DNA of 64,000 bases from Muraenolepis orangiensis (Eukaryota > Chordata > Actinopteri > Gadiformes > Muraenolepididae): NCBI GenBank assembly GCA_027704905.1, contig CM050999.1:863859-927858 (forward strand), read 5' to 3'. A model generated the notes under the pieces. It was not told where the DNA came from, did no database searches, and was given only the letters and a program-made list of their open reading frames with translations. The translations under genes and the position numbers were made by a program. Of the stretch, positions 15,112-27,047 are shown piece after piece (the first letter of the stretch is position 1; each line of letters starts with the position of its first letter).

Positions 15112-17778
15112 GAAAGTAGGGAAAGTCCCAAGACGAAGCTATGGATAACACTGAAGCACAGCAGCTAAGAAGAAGTCAAAGAACTAAAACTCCTACAGAG
15201 AAGGGTAGAGAAATGCAAGAAGAACAAATGAAAACGCTCCAACAAAAGTTCAACTACAATTATGAGAAGTGGAGAACATAAGTGAAAACCGCTAAGTGGC
15301 CATTATCTCAAACAACAGAGTCTTTATCTGAAGATTTCCTTAATGACATAATTCATGATGTCACAAGTTTGTCGGAAGATGTCCAACATGTTTATGATGA
15401 TCTGCGTACAATCTCAACTCCAGACCAGGACACGCGTCGAAGAGCGGATCTGTGTGTAGAGATTTCTAAGTTTGTCATCATCAGAGCCTCAAGTCTCCTG
15501 GATTCGAAATGTTCCAGAAGGAGAAAAGAAAGATTGACCTAAAGCAGGTTCTCTCTTTAACTCAAGCACCTACACTTCTGGTTCATCTTCGAAAAGCAAC
15601 TCCAAGCAATCAAACCAGTCTTCTGTGAAACGACAACAAGCTGCTGCTGAGGCTGCTGCAAGCAGAGCTATTCTGAGAGCATTTGGAAATTCAGCGCCTG
15701 GAGGCAGAAGCCAAAAGGAAGATAGCTGGGGCGGCAGTGTAGCTCAGGAGGTATTTATGTATTTTGTATTATTTATGTATTTATTTTAGCTCCGGTTGTG
15801 AGTGGTCGCCTCACAACCGGAAGGTTGCTGGTTCGATCCCCGCCGCCTCCTCCTAGCAAAAGTTGTCGATGTGTCCTTGAGCAAGACACCTTAACCCTAA
15901 CTGCTCCCGACGTGCTGGCTATCTCCTTGCATGGCTGACTCTGCCGTTGGTGGTTGAATGTGTGTATGAATGTGAGACTTGATATGTAAAGCGCTTTGAG
16001 TAACCATTGGTTAGAAAAGCGCTATATAAATGTCCATTTACCATTAAGTGACTGCAGCCATGAAGCATTGTTTAGAAAGAGAAGCAGAAGAGGTAAGGCG
16101 TCGTTTAGAAAGAGAGGAAGAGGAAGCTCAAATTAAAGCTTGTCTAGGAAGAAGAGCATGTAGCTCTACAACAGACTCTGGATGACAAACAGAGAAAAAT
16201 ACAGCATTTGGAAGCAGTAAAAGGTTTCAATGCAGCACGAGCACGAATGCAAGTGTATGACCAAGAAGAGTCCATTGAAGAAGAATGGAAAGACTTGCTA
16301 GAGAGGGATCTGGTAAGTAACCCACTGCCTGCTCCCACAAGTCCTCAACGACAGGTTGTCACTACTTCCTCAAGTGAAAGTACAGCAGAGCTTGTTAAGA
16401 TGCTAGCTGGTGCCTTAACTGCCAACATAATTCCAGTTCCTGAACCTTCAGTATTCAGTGGGGATGCATTGAAATACAATGACTGGAAACTCTCCTTTGA
16501 AACACTGATTAATCAGAAGAACATCCAAGACAAAGAAAAAATATACTACTTAAGGAGATATGTTAGTGGACAAGCTAAGAAAGCACTTGATGGTTATTTC
16601 CTGCTCAGAACCAAATCTGCCTATGTTGCAGCATGGGAGATTTTGGAGGAGAGATATGGGAATCCATTTACAATTGCAAAAGCCTATAGAGACAAGCTTC
16701 AATCGTGCCCCAAGATGTGATCTAAGGACAGCTTTGAGCTCAGAGATTTTGCAGATTTTCTCCGTAGTTGCGAGGCTGCCATGGTCCACATCAAGGCATT
16801 AGAAATCTTGAATGACTGTAATAAAAACAGGCAAATACTTTCAAAGTTACCAGATTGGCTAACTGCAAGCTGGAATCGGAAGGTTATTGAAGTCCAAGAA
16901 GACAGTAACCAATTTCCCTCTTTCAGCCAATTTGTATTGTTTCTGACAAGAGAAGCAAATATTGCCTGTAACCCTGTCACATCATTGCAATCACTGAAGC
17001 AAGGGGAAGCTGAAAACACTAAATCTCAAAGACAACAAAGCTTTGCAGCAAAGACACTGACTACAAGTTCAGACGAAAACACCGTCTTAACATTCTTCTT
17101 ACCAAGAAGAATTGGCATTCTTTGCACAATTGCAGGAAGTTCATGGAGCAAGATGTTCCAGACAGAATCAAATACATTCATGCTCAGAAGCTATGCTTTG
17201 GATGTCTCGAGACTGGTGTGAGTGTATGTGAAGTGTGCAAGAAGCAACATCCTACCTGTCTGCATGATGAACAGCGTGCAAAGGAAGAACAAAGACCACC
17301 ACAAGCCAATCAACACTTAAGTTCACAAAGGTTAAATACAAATCAAGAAAGATACAAAGAAAGACCTCAACCAACACAACAAGAAGAAAGAACCACAGCG
17401 GCTACCTCCAATAGAGTAATACTTGGTGAAGGTAACACACAAACAGCTGCTATAATTCCAGTCTGGCTTTCATCCACATGTCAACCAGCAGAAGAAATCC
17501 TTGTATACGCTCTGTTGGATTCTCAAAGTGCTAAGTGAAGTAGCTGAGGCTTTGGAAGCAAGTAAAGAACAAGTCAAGCTCAAGCTATCTACTATGACTA
17601 TATATTTATTTTACGTTTATTACTTTGCTAAAGTCTTCTCACATGCTGTGAATGTCAACTATGTTTGTCATTTATACTGTTTGTTTATGTGTAGTTTTCA
17701 CGGTGTATTCAAAGAGGAATAAACCCGTTATGAGAAAGCCACTTTGTGTCTGCCTGTGCTTCGAGGGAATTACAGCTA
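15112..17778 (+). mobile_element. BEL/Pao-type LTR retrotransposon remnant (gag and start of protease)
   Basis: The element interrupts the duplicated flank shared by the CD22-like copies; 17.78 kb resumes sequence found at 42.66 kb. A gag-like frame opens at 15141 (MDNTEAQQLRRSQRT) and is interrupted by stops and a SINE. It continues at 16208-16720 with a DUF1759-like region (PEPSVFSGDALKYNDWK, EILEERYGNPF). After a stop come 16781-17060, a Cys/His segment (CEVCKKQHPTCLHDEQ, 17230-17270) and a protease start (VYALLDSQS, 17500-17530). RT and integrase are absent. 17540-17770 may be LTR (aggaataaacccg). Boundaries are approximate. Confidence 0.75.
15728..16048 (+). mobile_element. tRNA-derived SINE inside BEL gag
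   Basis: The head is ggggcggcagtgtagctcag (A box) and the B box is GGTTCGATCCC near 15832. The tail gtaaagcgctttgagtaacc with aaaagcgctatataaatgtc is typical of fish SINEs. About 42 bp of AT-rich sequence separates A-box region from the rest of the head. It splits the BEL gag frame. Confidence 0.88.
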
Positions 17779-18643
17779 CCTTGATTGGTTGTTGTCTTAT
17801 TGTTTGAATGTCTTACGATAGGCTGCACCAACACAGTACTCAAATATGTCCATAAAAGTTCCAAACACGCCACTACTGCAAGCTGCAAATACAATTTGAT
17901 ATACTCATCATGTATCAAACTCCTTAGTCAACAGTTTTTAAGCAGAATCACCACCTAACCTGGTCAAATAATAGATATGGAAAATGGATATATAAGTTAT
18001 AACGGCAAGGAGAGGAATGGGGTCGAATTTATAATCTTGATAAAATCAACACTCAGGTACGCACAGATACCGGTCATTATGGGTTTTTAAAACATTGTAA
18101 TAATATACACAATATAATAATAATTGCAATAATGAGGATACAAGGTTCACAAGGTGAAAAACACGGAAATTGTGGAGCGAACAGGTCTGCCCTCTATGGA
18201 AGATCCCCTCATAAGAAAGACTGCCATCTGAAAGACTACCAAAACAGATCCTCTACCCCAACTCCCTGATGGGATCGAGAAAACGAGGCCACCCTTGCCT
18301 CCGATACAAGCACACATTGAAGAGAAACCTAAACAAGAGGTTGATTACACAAAGACATGGTAATCCTTGGCAAACCAAAGTATTTTGGTTTGGTTTCTTT
18401 TTCACTACACGACCGACAGCATGATGATGGGACCAAAGGGTGAATGCCAAAGCTTTCCGTGAGGTGGAGGCTCAAGAGGTATAGGCTATGACCATCCAAG
18501 ATACCAGATACAAGATGTTTGATTGGCAATTTGTACAAGTAGTACAATGGAATAATATGTAAAGACAGTATGTATGAGATATGTGCAGATTCTAGGTATA
18601 TATATACACAGGTAAGTAAACACATCCATGTAAAATGAATGAA
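17779..18643. other. Shared flank upstream of CD22-like A
   Basis: No gene. 17780-18000 matches 42.66-42.86 kb, and 18440-18640 matches 61.44-61.69 kb. It is the part of the duplicated unit lying 5' of the CD22-like gene. Confidence 0.65.
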
Positions 18644-18654
18644 GGTATTTACAT

Positions 18655-19300
18655 GCATCCATCCATCGTCTCCCGCCTATCAGTGGGTCGCAGAGGGAGC
18701 AGCTTCAGCAGGGGACTCCAAACTTCCCTCTCCCTGGCAACATCGACTAGCTCTGACTGGGGGATCCCGAGGCGTTCCCAGGCCAGTTTGGAGATGTAAT
18801 CACCCCACCTGTACCTTGGTCTGCCCCGAGGTCTCTTCCCAGTTGGATGTGCCTGGAAAACCTCCCTCGTGAGGTGACCAGGAAGCATCTTTACTAGATG
18901 CCCGAACAACCTCAACTGGCTCCTTTCTATGCGAAGGAGAAGCGGCTCTACTCCGAGTCTCTCACGAGTGACTGAGCTTCTCACCCTATCCCTCAGGGAG
19001 ATACCAGCCCCCCTCCTGAGGAAACTAATTTCGGCTGCTTGTATTTGCGATCTCGTCCTTTCGGTCATTACCCATTGTTCATGACCATAGGTGAGGGTAG
19101 GAACGAGGACTGATCGGTAGATCGAGAGCTTTGCCTTCTGGCTCAGCTCTCTTTTTGTTACATCGGTGCGCCAAAGTGCACCCAATACCGCTCCCGCTGC
19201 ACCTATTCTCCTGTCAATCTCACGCTCCATCCTCCCCTCACTCGAGAACAAGAACCCGAGATACTTGAACTCATTCACTTGGGATAAGGATAAGGGATAC
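18655..19300 (-). mobile_element. 5'-truncated LINE (RT C-terminus), 11-bp TSD
   Basis: The minus-strand frame 19278-18649 encodes the C-terminal part of a non-LTR reverse transcriptase (YLGFLFSSEGRMEREIDRR, then VLVPTLTYGHEQWVMTERTR, LRLFGHLVKMLPG). It ends in a GATGGATG-type tail. The flanks GGTATTTACAT at 18644-18654 and 19301-19311 are an 11-bp target-site duplication. The frame is open but lacks EN and the catalytic core. Confidence 0.88.
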
Positions 19301-19311
19301 GGTATTTACAT

Positions 19312-20096
19312 TCATTCATATTTACAACATTCCCAGTTTAGTCATTTCAGGTTCAGTAGGTTCAGAAATATAAAAGTGTGTGTGTGTGTGTGTGTGCGTG
19401 TGTGCTGGAGAGCCTCAACATAAAGCAGGTCGCACACCAGACCAGCCACAAAGCCTTACACTAAGGATTCCTGTTTAATACAATGGATTTAATATCACAT
19501 ATAGAGTGAGTGCTCTCATTGGCAATGAAATACAAACGTATGGGCGTTCAAGATCAAGTAGTGGAACCAGAGGAACATAACCCATTGAAGATTGAATAGT
19601 GGAACCAGAGAAACCAATTCATGGATATGTTTATCAAAAGCACTTGAGAAATAGAAGTCATTGTTGAACAGAAGGCGAAGAAATCATACATCATAACTGG
19701 AGTCTGTTACCTGATTTCCAGCCCTCATTATTAGTATTTAGAGCTCTTTGGCATATTAACCCTAGTTTAAACATTGAAATACATGCCAAAACCCCGCTCT
19801 GAGCAAGCTGGCCAGAACATATCTGTGTACCCCTGGAACCAGCTCACAACCAGTGTTTTGATACGTTAAGAATATATTTGGATGTGTTTGTTCCTCATAA
19901 CTTGTGTATTTACACATGTTTAAGAATATGGTAATAATATCGACATCCCAATATTTGTAAACAATACCTCAATATCATATTTGGTCAATATCGTACACTA
20001 TGCCTAGGGTACATAGGGTATACACGTGTGTGTGTGTGTGTGTGTGATCTTTTTGATAACATCTTGAAAGCCACAGCTAGGAGATCAGTCGTTCCT
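19312..20096. other. Shared flank with 33-36 bp repeats
   Basis: No gene. A (TG)n run lies at 19379-19402. agtggaaccagaggaacata repeats begin near 19560. The segment is paralogous to 42.97-43.9, 44.8-45.24 and 61.7-62.15 kb. Confidence 0.65.
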
Positions 20097-20104
20097 CTTA
20101 GATG

Positions 20105-21278
20105 CAGTAGCGTGGCGTGGGGAAAAATTTAGGGGAAGCCAGTTTTTTTGGGTCGGGGGGGTGGTCAATAACGTAACCAGTTTGTGTTCGCGTACCTCAG
20201 TGTTATGCTATTGTCTGCTTCAACGAATGTACACCTTGTAAGTCGCTTTGGATAAAAGCGTCTGCCAAATGCCCTAAATGTAAATGTATCATACAGATGC
20301 AGGACTTGCACACGCCTGTTATCTAACCGACAGGTCCGCACGCACTCTCCAGCCAAAACTCTCTCGTCTTATTAATTTAAGCATTCCCCCCCCCCCCCCC
20401 CCCCAAATGCATAACCAGCCGCTCAATGCGCAGTGCAGATTTGGTAATGAATAAAAAAGAAGCATTCACGGCCAGTTCAGGCAACAGGTGTGCCACAGAG
20501 AGAAAGGGGTGGACATTTTACTCACCCTATTTGAAGAGGAAGGCCATTCTCCTGTCTTTCATGGTGGCGAAGTGGTCAATAACAATGTCATAGGACTTCC
20601 CAGCGGCCTTTAGGTCCTCCACAACAACAGAGTCAATGGATATTGTGGCTAGGTTGACAAGTCTGTCCTGTCCACAAGTGTTCCTCTGATACGTTTGCTG
20701 CTGTAGCGGAAGTTTAGTAAAGTTATATTTTATTAAGTACGCCAAATCTCCACCCTCCATAATGCTTAATTTGCTTGATACTATCAAACGGCGAGGATGA
20801 CAGTTACAGTTCTACGTACTGATGTTGATGTGATTTGATTGGATTGTGAGGCAAGGGATTCCCTTCAAATCGATCCAATGGGATCAAGGGATCCCATTCC
20901 CTTGAAGGGAAGCCAGAGACGGCTGGCATCCCTTGGCATGGCCCTGACCAATCACAGGTTGGCAGGGGGGCATGACGTGGACCTCATCTGATTGGTCAAT
21001 CCGGGACAATCCCTCACCAAGGGAAGCTCATTCGGCTGGCTTCCTCTGGCAACAGTGAATGCAATTTACTGTTTCACCATAACATCTAGAGGGGCGCTGT
21101 TGTTTCACTCTTTGTAAAATACTCAATGAGAATGGGGGAGAGACGGTCCGGCAGCAACACACAGCAAAGGAGAATTACCGAAAAAAAGTGTTTTTATTTA
21201 TTTATTAAAATTATAACTACAATCCGAAAAAACAGGGGAAGCCTGGCTTCCCTTGGCCTCCGGGAGAAAACGCCACTG
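20105..21278 (-). mobile_element. hAT element with transposase C-terminal remnant, 8-bp TSD
   Basis: TSD CTTAGATG at 20097-20104 and 21279-21286; termini CAGTAGCG and CGCCACTG. Minus-strand 20787-20527 encodes a hAT transposase C-terminus (RLVNLATISIDSVVVEDL, then DIVIDHFATMKDRRM). A SINE tail (gtaagtcgctttggataaaa) lies inside at about 20165-20290, and a C-run at 20386-20404. The paralogous flank at 43.88-43.91 kb lacks the element. Confidence 0.88.
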
Positions 21279-21286
21279 CTTAGATG

Positions 21287-22057
21287 AAGAGTGTCACGGC
21301 CCTTCCTCATTCTCAACCGTTTGTTTTTGTTTGTGTGCTTGGCTGTCTGTGTGTTAGTGGGTGTGCCTGCACTTCCTGTTTCCCCCCCCCATGTGTTTCC
21401 TTTGTGCCTGATTGATTGTCGCACACCTGAATCCTGTAAGGCTCATCTCTGCTGGCAGTTAAGATCTCCATGCCGGAGTCTCCTTGCCAGATTGTCTCAC
21501 CACAAAGCTTTGCCTGAAGAGGTTTCATTCTAAGGACATCCCTCTGTGTTCCGTGTCTGCAATTGGATGTGGTCTCTGCTTGTAAAGGCCCCGTCACACC
21601 ATAACGTTCTGGTCAGCGTTTGAGGAAACGTTGGTAATCGTCCGTGGTCGCTGGCATAGCGCCAGAAGAGCGTTGTGTGAACGCTGGTGAACGCTGGTAA
21701 TCGTCGGTAATCGTTAGTTGTACTAACGTTCGCCGAACGTTCCACGCGTTCGGCTATTGTTAGTCAGTCGTTACCCTAGCGTTTCTTGGTTGTTATTAAT
21801 CGTTCACAATCTTTGCTTTGCAGTGAATGACTCACTGGTACACATCCGACATTGTGTGCCTATTTTCGGATTGGAGATGGAGTGTGTGTGTGTGTGGGTC
21901 AGGACCAGTGCTCATAGTCATACACTCATCCGACATTGTGTGCCTATTTTCGGATTGGAGATGGAGTACAGACGAGATGTAGATGGAGTTTAACAGTAGC
22001 CCCCTTAACACGCTTTTTTCCTCTTGGCGGCATGATGTGCACTGTTCAATATCCAGA
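21287..22057. other. Flank with 91-bp duplicated minisatellite
   Basis: No gene. At 21835-21970 two copies of catccgacattgtgtgccta, then ttttcggattggagatgga, are seen; related units form the array at 33.2-35.3 kb. Short repeated cgttggtaatcgtc motifs lie at 21610-21780. Confidence 0.55.
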
Positions 22058-22062
22058 AGAAC

Positions 22063-22548
22063 TGTCACGGTTACGGTGGTTGACAGGGGGCGTGGCCAAG
22101 CCACGTGCGCTGGCGGCGCACACACACACCTGTCAACAATTGCCGTGGCTGATTGCTAATCACCTCACCTGGGGTATATATACCCTGGCTTCCCGTTACC
22201 CCGGGGTTAAATCGTACGTCATACTTTGTTCATGTTACGTCGTACATTCTGGACGGAATCGCCACGCTGATGTCCCGGAGATCCAGATCCTTTGCCTATC
22301 CCGCATCACCCGCCTGTCTGGTACCTGTCGCTACTCCGACCTCCCGGTATCCAGACTCCTCCCCCGTCCCGGACTACTCGCCGGTCTACTACCTGCCGGT
22401 ACTCCAAGGATCGACCTCCCGGTACCCAGACCCCTGGACTGTCCCTGATTACTCTCTTGTGTTGTGTTTGCTTTAAATAAAGCTCTGTTATAGCTCCACT
22501 GTGTCTTGGTCTGCGTTCTGGGTCCCATCGAACAATCCACTCGTGACT
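22063..22548 (+). mobile_element. Solo LTR, family TGTCACGG, copy 1, TSD AGAAC
   Basis: Begins TGTCACGGTTACGGTGG and ends CGTGACT, with AGAAC at 22058-22062 and 22549-22553. It carries about two units of the 75-bp repeat, plus aataaagctctg as polyadenylation region. Same family as 45317-45854 and 47504-48682. Confidence 0.9.
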
Positions 22549-22553
22549 AGAAC

Positions 22554-23380
22554 AACTGAATCCACTGTGATTTCCCCGCGTACCCGTGCCTTAAGCCTCT
22601 AACACAGAAAACAAGCTCTCCTCTTACTAAAACCAGCCCATAGATATAGAATATTGATATAGAATTTAGATTTTCCACAGATGAATAAGGCTGGAGTTAC
22701 AGCTAATTATTATTATATAAATTATTGCATTTTTTTACATGGAAGAATCACAGTGGTTGAAGTGTCCTGTGGATAAAAATAAATAATAAATCAATATATA
22801 TATACACAATATATATGTTAGTTTGAATACGCATCAAAATGTGTGAATGCGATTATCTACCGTCCCCTAGTTGTAAAAGTTGTTATCTTCATTAATGAAA
22901 TACATTGTGAAAAAACTACGAGACATCAAAATTCCTCTTTGGCCCTCACATGATTCAGATTGTAACACATAAACACGTCATAAACTGAGGGCTTGGATCA
23001 CTGCTGTACATTTATATCACTTTCACCAAGGTGACAACACAGTGAAAAGAGTCGGGAATTGTTAACAACTCAATGGAAATCCATTGTAAATGTTACCTGG
23101 TGGGGAGCATTCAGAACTAAATATAAATGGATTGAGTTGTCATGGTTTACAAATAACTATCCGATATGGCCGCTAGGTGAATAATGTATCAGTACCCTGC
23201 TATATAAAATATAAATATAAACAACACAATATTTTGTGAATTATCATGCATAGGCTACCATGTCCTGCCCTAATCTATAGCCTAATACGTTTGACTGGAT
23301 ACGTCACGCTTCAACATTAAACTCACTGTGTAGGCCGCTGTGTACCCTGCTCGCTCTGGACAGGAAAAAGCAGGTTCAAA
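22554..23380. other. AT-rich stretch, nothing recognised
   Basis: No exon, RNA gene or transposon end identified on either strand. Confidence 0.4.
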
Positions 23381-23382
23381 AC

Positions 23383-23643
23383 TCAGCCGTGACCAGCCGA
23401 GCTCCACCTTTGGGAACAGCTGCAGGAACCGACAGACAAAATATTCCTGTATGAATTTAAGGAGTTAGGCCCGGAAAGTTCTTCAGCACATTGTATCTCA
23501 GCTGCACGGTGCTCAAAAACAAACCCCACCATTTTCACCTCATATTTGTAGCAACTACAATCTTGTACAGCACCAAAGTCTCGCTTTACCGTATCTCCAT
23601 TTATCCCTTCCAACCATCCATAAGCATACACAGAAACACCCAA
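23383..23643 (-). other. Unidentified short open frame
   Basis: An 86-codon minus-strand frame downstream of the ppp1r13l SH3 exon contains a mildly Cys-rich segment (CSCYKYEVKMVGFVFEHR). I do not recognise it. It may be transposon-derived or 3' UTR. Confidence 0.2.
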
Positions 23644-24720
23644 ATATTATCCAGAATCAAATAAAAAAATACAAATAATCCTAAAATCAAAACAATAATA
23701 ATTGGTAGTAGTTGGAAGTAGTTGTTCGGCACGAAGCCCTCGCGGCTGCAGAGCGAGGCCCACCACCAGTCTACACCATCGGGCCTCTGCAGGATGGTCC
23801 CCATGTCCCCCTCCCGGAAGCTCAGCTCGTTGGCCGCCTGCGCCGGGTAGCTCCACAGGGCGTTGAGCACCCCGCTGTTATCGGCAGCCATTGCCTCCTC
23901 CACACCTGGGGGGGGGGGGGGGGTCAGGGGTGAGCTAATGCTTCTTCTGCTACAGGGTTCAGGGTGAACGGTCGTTTTGTCTCTCTCTCTTTCTCTCAGT
24001 TCAGAGGCATGAAGAGGAATAGTGTGAGTGCTCTGGATGATGATTTGCATTGTTATTTTTAGGGGCAAGCGTTTTAATGTGTATGTGAGTGCGCATGTGT
24101 GTGTGTGTGTGTATTTGTGTACATATGTGTGTGCAAGTATGTGTCCTCCTTCTCCTCCTCCTCCTCTTCTCCTACTCCTGCTCTTTCTCCTCCTCACCTC
24201 TCAGGAAGTTCTCACACTCCTCGTAACCCGGGGCGTAGGGGTCACACTTCTGTGCGGCACTGGTCCCATCACTCTCAGTGACGGCCATGACGGCGGCCCC
24301 ATTGCGGACCAGGAACTCACACAGGGGCCGGTCGTTACAGGAGGCCAAGCAGTACAGTGGGGTCCTGGGGGGGATGGAGACCCGGGGTTACAGCCTGACT
24401 GGGAGGGGGTGGGACTGTTGCTATAGTGACAGTATTAGTGCCGTAGGCATGCGGTTGCTAGTGTGGTGACAGTGTTGTTGCTAGTGTGGTGCTAGTGTGG
24501 TGAGATGATGTTAGTGTGGTGACAGTGTTGTTGCTAATATGGTGACAGCATTGCCAGGATGCAGGACAGGTTATTTACCAGCCATGGCTGTCCGGGGCGC
24601 TGACGTTGGCTTCGATGCGAACCAGGAAGTCCACAACATTGTAGTGACCTCCACAGATGGCGTTGTGGAGCACCGTGATGCCCTCGTTGTTGGTTGCTGG
24701 TTTGGATCAGTCATCTAGAG

Positions 24721-25183
24721 CAGCGGTTCCCAACCTTTTTTGTGCCACGGACCGGCAGATACATGAAAAAAATCTCGCGGACCGGTTGTCATGCACTCTG
24801 CGCATGTACGCGGAGCACCCGTAAAAAAAACCCCGGCTCGTTCGCGGGTGCGAGGCGGCTCCCGTCGTTCACTTAACGAACGACACATCACTAGCGCGTA
24901 GTCTCTTTAGTAGCGTGTGCAACTGAAAGTCTCTCGTTATGCTGCCGATATATATTTAATCTATATATATAGATTATACCGCCCATATATACCGCTATAT
25001 AATCTATATATATAGATTATACTATATACATAATCTCTATATAAAGATTATACCGCCCGCCGTTCACCTATACTCAAATTATTTGAGTCAAATATGATGA
25101 TAAACACACAGCTGTTTCGCGGCCCGGCAGTAACACCTCCACGGCCCGGTAACGGTCCGCGGCCTGGCAGTTGGGAACCCCTG
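24721..25183. mobile_element. Nonautonomous hAT, 463 bp, TSD at ppp1r13l splice acceptor
   Basis: The 8-bp TSD ATCTAGAG lies at 24713-24720 and 25184-25191. The TIRs are CAGCGGTTCCCAACC and, at the other end, GTTGGGAACCCCTG. There is no transposase; an AT-rich palindromic centre (tctatatatatagatta) lies at 24955-25040. On the minus strand the TSD contains the acceptor AG of the first ankyrin exon, so the element replaced the original pyrimidine tract. Confidence 0.92.
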
Positions 25184-25435
25184 ATCTAGAGAGGAGAAGG
25201 TCTTTGATGTCTCTTCATAAACACTGATAGTGATATGATGTTCATTGGTCTTATGGTCATCTATTCTGTTCTATTCATCTAGTCATTAAGCAGGGGCTTT
25301 TTTTCAGAGTGACTTAGTGAGTTCAGATCCATAACGTTAAGGAGCTGGTCGGGGTTAGGGGTCATTAAGGAGCAGGTAAGGGTTAGGGGTCATTAAGGAG
25401 CAGGTAGGGTTTAGCATCTTAGCTCAGGCTGTGAA

Positions 25436-25494
25436 CATGGGGATCACACACACATACACATACACACATAACACACACACACACACACACACCC
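25436..25494 (+). repeat. (CA)n microsatellite next to ppp1r13l exon donor
   Basis: Simple repeat that abuts within five bases of the splice donor of exon 25636-25499. Confidence 0.9.
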
Positions 25495-25698
25495 CTACCT
25501 CCTGCACAGCCTTCTGGATGGTCTCCAGCTCCCCGACCAGCGCCCCGTCCAGCAGCAGGACCAGGGGGTTGAGGCGAGCATGCCGCCCCACAGACTTCTG
25601 CTGCTTCTTAGTGCGTCGCAGGATGGAATGGTAGTTCTGCAGGGACAAAATACCTCACGTCTTCACTCAAACATACCTGATAACCAGGGGTCAGAGGA

Positions 25699-25850
25699 GT
25701 AGGAACACACAGTTTGCACACGAATACTAAGAGTGTTTGGTAGATTTGGTGACTGGCCTTAAAACTGGCCTTCTTTTGATAGCTGAAATGTTGTCATTTG
25801 TTGTAGTCCTTTAGTTTAACAGCATGCTCTTCTTTAGTATTGTACATGTA
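25699..25850 (+). repeat. Left arm of 150-bp palindrome around Tc1
   Basis: This sequence (ggaacacacagtttgcac to tattgtacatgta) recurs as its reverse complement at 27048-27197, directly beyond the other end of the Tc1 element. The two arms would meet at a TA-containing centre if Tc1 were removed. Confidence 0.88.
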
Positions 25851-27047
25851 CAGTGGGGAGAACAAGTATTTGATACACTGCTGATTTTGCAGGTTTTCCA
25901 GGTAGAGGTCTGTAATTTTGATCATAGGTACACTTCAACTGTGAGAGACGGAATCTAAAACAAAACCCACATTGTATGATTTTTAAGTAATTAATTAACA
26001 TTTTATTGCATGAAATAAGTATTTGATCACCTACCAACCAGTAAAAATTCCGGCTCTCACAGACTTTGTTAGTTTTTCTTTAAGAAGCCCTCCTATTCTC
26101 CACTCATTACCTGTATTAACTGCACCTGTTTGAACTCGTTACCTGTATAAAAGACAGCTCTCCACACACTCAATCAATCAGACTCCAACCTCTCCACAAT
26201 GGGCAAGACCAAAGAGCTGTCTAAGGACATCAGGGACAAAATTGTAGACCTGCACAAGGCTGGGATGGGCTATAGGACAATAGGCAAGCAGCTTGGTGAG
26301 AAGGCAACAACTGTTGGCGCAATTATTAGAAAATGGAAGAAGTTCAAGACGACGGTCAATCTCCCTCGGTCTGGGCCTCCATGCAAGATCTCACCTCGTG
26401 GGGCATCAATGATCATGAGAAAGGTGAGGGATCAGCCAGAACTACACGGCAGGACCTGGTCAATGACCTGAAGAGAGCTGGGACCACAGTCTCAAAGAAA
26501 ACCATTAGTAACACACTACGCCGTCATGGATTAAAATCCTGCAGCGCACAATTTTGATTTTGAGCCCCCTGCTCAAGCCAGCGCATGATCAAACCCGTCT
26601 GAGGTTTGCCAATGACCATCTGGATGATCCAGAGGAGGAATGGGAGAAGGTCATGTGGTCTGATGAGACCAAAATGGAGCTTTTTGGCATAAACTCCACT
26701 CGCCGTGTTTGGAGGAAGAAGAAGGATGAGTACAACCCCAAGAACACCATCCCAACCGTGAAGCATGGAGGTGGAAACTTCATTCTTTGGGGATGCTTTT
26801 CTGCAAAGGGGACAGGACGAATGCACCGTATTGAGGGGAGGATGGATGGGGCCATGTATCGCGAGATCTGCATAAAATGCAAATGAATTACTTAAAATTC
26901 ATACAATGTGATTTTCTGGATTTTTGTTTTAGATTCCGTCTCTCACAGTTGAAGTGTACCTATATCAAAATTACAGACCTCTACATGCTTTGTAAGTGGG
27001 AAAACCTGCAAAATCAGCAGTGTATCAAATACTTGTTCTCCCCACTG
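25851..27047 (+). mobile_element. Tc1/mariner element, 1197 bp, transposase broken
   Basis: The termini CAGTGGGGAGAACAAG and CTTGTTCTCCCCACTG are flanked by TA at 25849-25850 and 27048-27049. The transposase starts at 26199 (MGKTKELSKDIRDKIVDLHK, a Tc1-type HTH) and shifts frame near 26460. It resumes at 26566-26870 with WSDETKMELFG and HGGGNFILWGCF, then is truncated. The catalytic D of WSDE is visible, but the C-terminal part is lost. Confidence 0.93.

Noticed and set aside
15732..15845. A tRNA gene
   Set aside because: A and B boxes belong to a SINE head; no cloverleaf could be completed and a SINE body follows.
20386..20404. Poly-C run as a regulatory element
   Set aside because: Simple homopolymer within a decayed hAT; length is unreliable.
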